From JABLTI01 sp030629105 (GTDB lineage: Archaea; Asgardarchaeota; Heimdallarchaeia; JABLTI01): a DNA stretch of 9,164 bases. Numbering within the stretch: position 1 is the first letter of the stretch; every line of letters begins with the position of its first letter. The DNA lies in assembly GCA_030629105.1 (NCBI GenBank), contig DAOVPS010000135.1, positions 1 through 9,164 on the forward strand. The letters are read 5' to 3'. This document shows positions 5,867 to 9,164 of this stretch, piece after piece. A program made the position numbers and the translations under genes. The notes beneath the pieces are model-generated. The model did no database searches and had not been told where the DNA came from. It saw only the letters and a program-made list of their open reading frames with translations.

Positions 5867-7078
5867 ATGTCCAATGAGGAAGAACACATAAAAGAATTAG
5901 AGATATCCACTTTCTCCAAGCCCATTTTGAGAGAAATGGGAGTAAAAGCAGTCTTCTTAGTGACATTCGATATAATTCTTGGACCAATTGCTTACATAAA
6001 CAAATTGACACAAGAAAAAAGTGAATACTTGGAATTCTTGAAAAACTTAGCACATTTAGGGGAATTCTATACCGGAATATCTCATGCACAAATTGATAAA
6101 GTTACTACCAGAACAGGTGAAGAACTAATCGTTGGAAGAGCAATAAGAAAAGTCAATAAAACAGAATTCATAGACGTAGCAGTAGCACTGGTTGATTATT
6201 TAGAATATCAAGATGAAATAGTAAAGATGCTGAAATTCGCGGTGAGAACCTCCTATGGAAACCCGGTGAACTTTTGTGATCTAATAGATAGGGTGTTGCT
6301 AGAATATCAGGATATAGGAAAGAAAAAAGCAGCAATACGGGGAAGCAAAACAACATTCAAAGACCTGGTAGTAGAAAAGCAAAGAAATGTCGGAAAACTA
6401 TCAGAAAATTGGGAAGGGATATTATTCATTGATTTTGAAGGAGACAAAGTAAACAGCTCATTTCTGCCAGATTGGATAGAAGGAAACAAGATGGATCCAT
6501 TGGACACAGCGTTAAGAGTTCGTGAAATGTATTCGCAAGGAGAAATAATTCCAAGAAAGAAGCAGAAATTTACCATGGTGAGCTTGAAAGGAAAACAAGC
6601 AATAATAGTCTCAACTTCAAATTTAAGATTCTCATCAATAATATTCCCAACACAAAATGGCTTAACAAAAATACCATTAATAGTACAAGAAATAGATGTG
6701 TTAAATGAAGCATTAACAGAAGCAGGATTAAACTTCAATAGCGAAGCAATGAAGAAAACACTTGAGATAATTGATCAAAGAATAATCAAAAACGTAAAAG
6801 AACACATGGTAAAAGAAGTATTCGTATTAATGATTCAAGCAGAGCAATTAATGCCAAAGAAATTGATAAAACAAGAAGAATACGAATCATTTGAGGGAGA
6901 ATTACAAAAGAAATATTTTGATGGGTTCGGAAAAGCATACGCTGAATTCGATGGGACAAAAACAGTCATGGAAATAACTCACAAGGTAAACACAACACTA
7001 GATAAAATGGCTAATTTTGTAGTGTTCTGTATGACTCGAGGGATAGTGCAAGTTTTTACCAAAAACAGCCGAAAATAA
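5867..7078 (+). CDS. Longin/roadblock-type protein with C-terminal winged-helix-like domain (NPRL2-like layout)
   Basis: A 403-residue soluble protein. Residues 26-43 read VKAVFLVTFDIILGPIAY, the first beta hairpin pattern with an LGP turn seen in longin-type domains. The rest of that domain, strands and an amphipathic helix, runs to about 125. A second alpha/beta unit at about 182-290 begins WEGILFIDFEGDKV and has the strand-helix-strand-strand-helix order of roadblock/longin folds. A charged helical stretch follows. The C-terminus (about 357-398) reads as a winged-helix-like segment: an FDGTKTVMEI helix start, a second helix, then GIVQVF as the wing strand. Longin followed by a DG-type winged helix is the layout of eukaryotic NPRL2, a GATOR1 subunit acting on Rag GTPases. 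That kinship is my inference from pattern, not an alignment. The promoter and GGGGTG site are strong, and the gene appears monocistronic. No catalytic residues are evident; a GTPase-partner role is plausible only. Confidence 0.7.
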   Translation: MSNEEEHIKELEISTFSKPILREMGVKAVFLVTFDIILGPIAYINKLTQEKSEYLEFLKNLAHLGEFYTGISHAQIDKVTTRTGEELIVGRAIRKVNKTEFIDVAVALVDYLEYQDEIVKMLKFAVRTSYGNPVNFCDLIDRVLLEYQDIGKKKAAIRGSKTTFKDLVVEKQRNVGKLSENWEGILFIDFEGDKVNSSFLPDWIEGNKMDPLDTALRVREMYSQGEIIPRKKQKFTMVSLKGKQAIIVSTSNLRFSSIIFPTQNGLTKIPLIVQEIDVLNEALTEAGLNFNSEAMKKTLEIIDQRIIKNVKEHMVKEVFVLMIQAEQLMPKKLIKQEEYESFEGELQKKYFDGFGKAYAEFDGTKTVMEITHKVNTTLDKMANFVVFCMTRGIVQVFTKNSRK

Positions 7079-7110
7079 GTCAGACCCCGAAAAGATATTA
7101 ATTCTTTAGC

Positions 7111-7126
7111 ACCTTTCTTTTTATTA
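7111..7126 (+). terminator. T-rich tract after the longin-type gene
   Basis: CCTTTCTTTTTATTATT lies about 35 bp after the stop and contains T5 (7118-7122), fitting poly-U termination. It is also AT-rich enough to act as the TATA region of the next gene, whose ATG is about 30 bp on. Confidence 0.4.
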
Positions 7127-7154
7127 TTGATAGCATTTTAAAGGCTTGAGTAAA

Positions 7155-7439
7155 ATGACAGAAAAATATGTACTCAAAAGAATGGCAAGAATGCATTGTG
7201 CTAGAGGACCAAATAGATGCAAAACTTGCAAGGAATATGCTAAGGAAAAGAAAGTAGCATTACTAGACACCGACCCCGATGATCTTGAATTAATAGCAAG
7301 ACCAATGATAGAACTCAAGTTTGAGGGAGAAAAGATTTTTGTACCATATGATGTTCTAGCGTACTTTGATACCTTTGAAGAAGCGAAAGCGTATGCCCGG
7401 AAGAAAAATTATACTGTAAGTATATTGACTGAGGAATAA
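7155..7439 (+). CDS. Small Cys-motif protein of unknown function
   Basis: A 94-residue protein not assigned to a family. The N-terminal third is basic and carries H14-C15-x6-C22-x2-C25 (HCARGPNRCKTC), four possible ligands for zinc or another metal, though one compact cluster without a second half is unusual for a classical zinc ribbon. The rest is an acidic segment (DTDPDDLELI), a short beta hairpin (IFVPYDV) and a helix (FEEAKAYARKKNY) ending in a strand, a plausible small alpha/beta domain. I chose ATG 7155; an in-frame TTG at 7146 would add three residues and has only AAGG just upstream. The next gene starts 17 bp after the stop, so the two probably form an operon. Candidate roles include nucleic-acid binding, but the sequence does not decide it. 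Confidence 0.65.
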   Translation: MTEKYVLKRMARMHCARGPNRCKTCKEYAKEKKVALLDTDPDDLELIARPMIELKFEGEKIFVPYDVLAYFDTFEEAKAYARKKNYTVSILTEE

Positions 7440-7456
7440 TTACAAGTAAAATTGCT

Positions 7457-7999
7457 GTGAATAAAGTGGGTAAAGAAAAAGTAGAACTAGTTGACTATGA
7501 TCCTTCTTGGCCAGAGAAATTTCAAAGGGAAAAGCAAAAAATAATGGAAGCAATAGGACAATATGTTGTCACCATAGACCATATAGGAAGTACGGCAATA
7601 CCGTTTATAGTAGCAAAACCTGTGATAGATATTCAAATAGGAGTCAAAACGTTAAGAGATGCAGTACATTGCATTCCAAAACTTGAGAAACTAGGATATG
7701 AATATCTGGCAAGTATAGAGAGCCTCATGCCAAATAGAAGATTATTCAGAAAACCAGTAGAGGGAAAGAAGAAATACCTACTACATATGTGGAAACACAA
7801 AACAGAAGATTGGGAAAACTTTCTACTTTTTAGAGATTACTTACGAGAACACAATGAAACTGCAAAAGAATACGAGTTTGTGAAAAAACATATGGCAAAA
7901 AGATTCCAGGAAAATGAGGTAGCCTATAGCATAGGAAAAGAAGGATTCATACAAGTCGTCATCCAGAGAGCGAAAAAGGAAAAGAGAAAACAGTCATGA
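7457..7999 (+). CDS. GrpB family protein (UPF0157, nucleotidyltransferase-like)
   Basis: A 180-residue protein with the full GrpB/UPF0157 pattern: VELVDYDPSWPEKFQREK at 9-26; DHIGSTAIPFIVAKPVIDI at 41-59, the nucleotidyltransferase-like GS (44-45) and Asp58; NRRLFRKP at 93-100; and a C-terminal half with FRDYLREHNETAKEYEFVK (125-143). The family belongs to the nucleotidyltransferase superfamily, and its members are sometimes linked to CoaE or stand alone; their substrate is not well defined. Two differences from the commonest family pattern are visible: Phe50 in place of the Gly of VPGL, and LLH in place of HLH at 108-110. The GTG start at 7457 is needed to keep the first motif whole; another GTG at 7466 is possible, and no clear ribosome binding site is seen. 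It follows the Cys-motif gene by 17 bp and ends near a T-rich tract at 8003-8013. Confidence 0.88.
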   Translation: MNKVGKEKVELVDYDPSWPEKFQREKQKIMEAIGQYVVTIDHIGSTAIPFIVAKPVIDIQIGVKTLRDAVHCIPKLEKLGYEYLASIESLMPNRRLFRKPVEGKKKYLLHMWKHKTEDWENFLLFRDYLREHNETAKEYEFVKKHMAKRFQENEVAYSIGKEGFIQVVIQRAKKEKRKQS

Positions 8000-8040
8000 A
8001 AAATCTCTTTTCTAAACGGTTTTGAAACTATTACTCATGA

Positions 8041-8090
8041 AATATTAAATAGAAACGAGCTCTATGTATTACTAGGAGTTATTGGAAGGG
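8041..8090 (+). promoter_or_regulatory. Promoter and ribosome binding site of the six-helix membrane protein gene
   Basis: AATATTAAAT (8041-8050) is a TATA-like box that would start transcription near 8071 and leave a leader of about 27 nt. GGAAGGG (8084-8090), 7 nt before ATG 8098, is the likely Shine-Dalgarno. Confidence 0.5.
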
Positions 8091-8097
8091 TTACGAG

Positions 8098-8889
8098 ATG
8101 GAAAAACCTACAAGCATTCAAGATTTCAAGGAAATCAAAGAAGCAGATTATAGAAAACCAATAATGATTGGTTCAGTAATACTAATAGCTTATTTCATAA
8201 TGTTTTGGTACAAAGCTTTGTCATCATGGTTTCGTAGTGAGCTTCATGTTAAATTATTTGGTTATCACACTACTAATTATCTAGAGAATGAAATAATAAT
8301 ATCATCAATTTGCATTTTTCTTGGAATTTGTGGGCTCTACTTCTTCGCAAGTGGATTAAGAAAAATGAGAAGATCAATAAAGACAAAGGAAAGCCGAAAT
8401 CTGCACTTCCTCATAATTATTTTCTTGATTGTTATGTTAATTGCAAATCTCTTCTTTTTTACAGAACTTGTATATTACATACTTGAGTTTTATATCAACT
8501 TACCTGAAGATGTTGGTTGGAGGGTAGTTTCAGTAAGTCTTGTATACAGTGAAGCCATATTTGCTTCTGTTATAATATTGGTGCTAATTCAAAATTACTT
8601 CATAAGAAATAGTGAGCTGTTAGACGAAACTATTGTATCAAGACCCATTAGTCACTTCTTCCTACTAGGAGCATTTATTGTATGGATATTCTTCAGTCTG
8701 AATAATTATCTTCTGATAATAATCGTTCCTAGTTTTTATCACTTACCATCAATTATATGCCAATTAGTAACCTCATTACTAGCAGCAGGAGTCTACCTAG
8801 AACTAGTTATCAAGTTAAGAAATCAAAACAAAAGGTTAACACCAAAAGTTAAAAGAAAAAAAATAAAAGAAGTAAACAATAATTACTAA
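8098..8889 (+). CDS. Six-helix integral membrane protein of unknown function
   Basis: A 263-residue polytopic protein. Hydrophobic segments at about 21-41, 66-86, 102-129, 143-168, 186-211 and 216-238 give six transmembrane helices. The positive-inside rule (RKMRRSIKTK at 88-97, and the Lys/Arg-rich tail 241-258) places both termini in the cytosol. Loops are short and there is no recognisable catalytic or transport signature, although acidic residues occur near helices 3 and 4 (E123, E152). The N-terminal 20 residues are soluble and charged. The gene has its own TATA-like box and ribosome binding site, so it is probably independent of the GrpB gene. Its stop codon overlaps the stop of the minus-strand gene. 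I do not recognise the family; lineage-restricted membrane proteins of this type are common in archaeal genomes. Confidence 0.8.
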   Translation: MEKPTSIQDFKEIKEADYRKPIMIGSVILIAYFIMFWYKALSSWFRSELHVKLFGYHTTNYLENEIIISSICIFLGICGLYFFASGLRKMRRSIKTKESRNLHFLIIIFLIVMLIANLFFFTELVYYILEFYINLPEDVGWRVVSVSLVYSEAIFASVIILVLIQNYFIRNSELLDETIVSRPISHFFLLGAFIVWIFFSLNNYLLIIIVPSFYHLPSIICQLVTSLLAAGVYLELVIKLRNQNKRLTPKVKRKKIKEVNNNY

Positions 8890-8904
8890 TTGTTTCTTCT
8901 TTTT
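8856..8904. terminator. Reciprocal poly-T terminators embedded in two convergent coding ends
   Basis: An A8 run at 8856-8863, coding Lys in the plus gene, reads as T8 for the minus-strand transcript shortly after its stop. A T5 run at 8900-8904 in a T-rich stretch follows the plus-strand stop by 11 bp and lies in the Arg/Lys codons of the minus gene. With a 4-bp coding overlap and no spacer, these are the only visible places for either transcript to end. Confidence 0.45.
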
Positions 8905-9164
8905 CTTCTGATAACAATACGTGAGATTATTGCAATAAGAAATAAAATTGAGATTGTAATAGATAGTGTTAGTATGAGTGGTTCATAATAGTCTGCAATG
9001 TTATTTTGATTGTTATCAAAACTATAGATATTTGCACCATATAGGCCATTTGTAGTATATAGTAAATCATTATGGATTATTATTCGTAATATATTACCCT
9101 CGTGAGTTTCAGCGATATAATCAAAAGAAGTTAGATTGGTCAGCTGTAGTATAACTGCGTTAGA
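8886..9164 (-). CDS. Membrane-anchored extracellular beta-propeller-like protein, C-terminal end (partial)
   Basis: The last 92 codons of a minus-strand gene that begins right of the window; the stop TAG is the complement of 8886-8888. The first part shows a blade-like repeat: GNILRIIIHNDLLYTTNG, then an LYGANIYSFD strand. This is the pattern of LVIVD/kelch-type propeller repeats with alternating strands and a small-residue turn. A polar Asn/Gln spacer follows, then one hydrophobic segment of about 21 residues (LILTLSITISILFLIAIIS) and a strongly basic tail (RRKRRNN). A secreted multi-blade domain held by a C-terminal transmembrane anchor is a common form of archaeal surface protein. It meets the six-helix protein gene tail-to-tail with a 4-bp overlap. 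The frame is certain; the propeller family is a moderate call from one repeat. Confidence 0.75.
   Translation of the reverse strand, partial: SNAVILQLTNLTSFDYIAETHEGNILRIIIHNDLLYTTNGLYGANIYSFDNNQNNIADYYEPLILTLSITISILFLIAIISRIVIRRKRRNN

Noticed and set aside
6307..6738. 143-codon minus-strand open frame
   Set aside because: Antisense to the longin-type gene, with no ribosome binding site and no protein-like pattern.
1..9164. tRNA, rRNA, CRISPR array or insertion sequence
   Set aside because: No T-loop/anticodon arrangement, spaced direct repeats, transposase or terminal inverted repeats were seen on either strand.

Overview
The window is about 9.2 kb of AT-rich, gene-dense DNA that reads as archaeal. 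The supports are TATA-box-like promoters 25-30 bp ahead of inferred starts, GGGGTG/AGGAGA-type ribosome binding sites, poly-T terminators, some GTG starts, and soluble PAS-sensor kinase and longin/roadblock-like proteins. A longin-type regulator together with a bacterial-type acyltransferase (PlsY) fits an Asgard-type archaeon. That lineage call is an inference, because there is no rRNA or other phylogenetic marker here.

Layout. At the left edge is the C-terminus of a hydantoinase B/oxoprolinase-type protein (ends at 151). It overlaps by 8 bp a 702-residue soluble sensor kinase (144-2252) built as PAS, thioredoxin-like (CxxC), PAS, DHp, HATPase. The kinase is unusual because Thr sits where the phosphoacceptor His should be. 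Convergent with it is a PlsY glycerol-3-phosphate acyltransferase (2338-3018, minus), and divergent from PlsY is a two-helix membrane miniprotein with an acidic tail (3179-3439). Next comes a 553-residue, mostly helical protein of unknown function (3622-5283), with a perfect 10-bp inverted repeat in its leader region. Facing it is a 50-codon minus-strand gene (5297-5449) with its own GAGGAG ribosome binding site.

An A-rich intergenic stretch (5450-5866) contains a perfect 20-bp palindrome centred on TTATATAA. It ends in a well-formed promoter for a 403-residue protein (5867-7078) that looks like tandem longin/roadblock-fold domains plus a C-terminal winged-helix-like segment, an order recalling eukaryotic NPRL2. 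A small Cys-motif protein (7155-7439) and a GrpB-family protein (7457-7999) follow as a likely pair. A six-helix membrane protein (8098-8889) then overlaps tail-to-tail by 4 bp with the C-terminus of a membrane-anchored, beta-propeller-like surface protein on the minus strand (8886 to beyond the window).

No single pathway links all the genes. The window mixes signalling (sensor kinase, longin-type regulator), lipid synthesis (PlsY) and several lineage-restricted unknowns. There is no CRISPR array, transposase, tRNA or rRNA. The strongest leads are the His-less redox-type sensor kinase, the NPRL2-like protein, and a bacterial-type acyltransferase with an altered first motif in an apparent archaeon.
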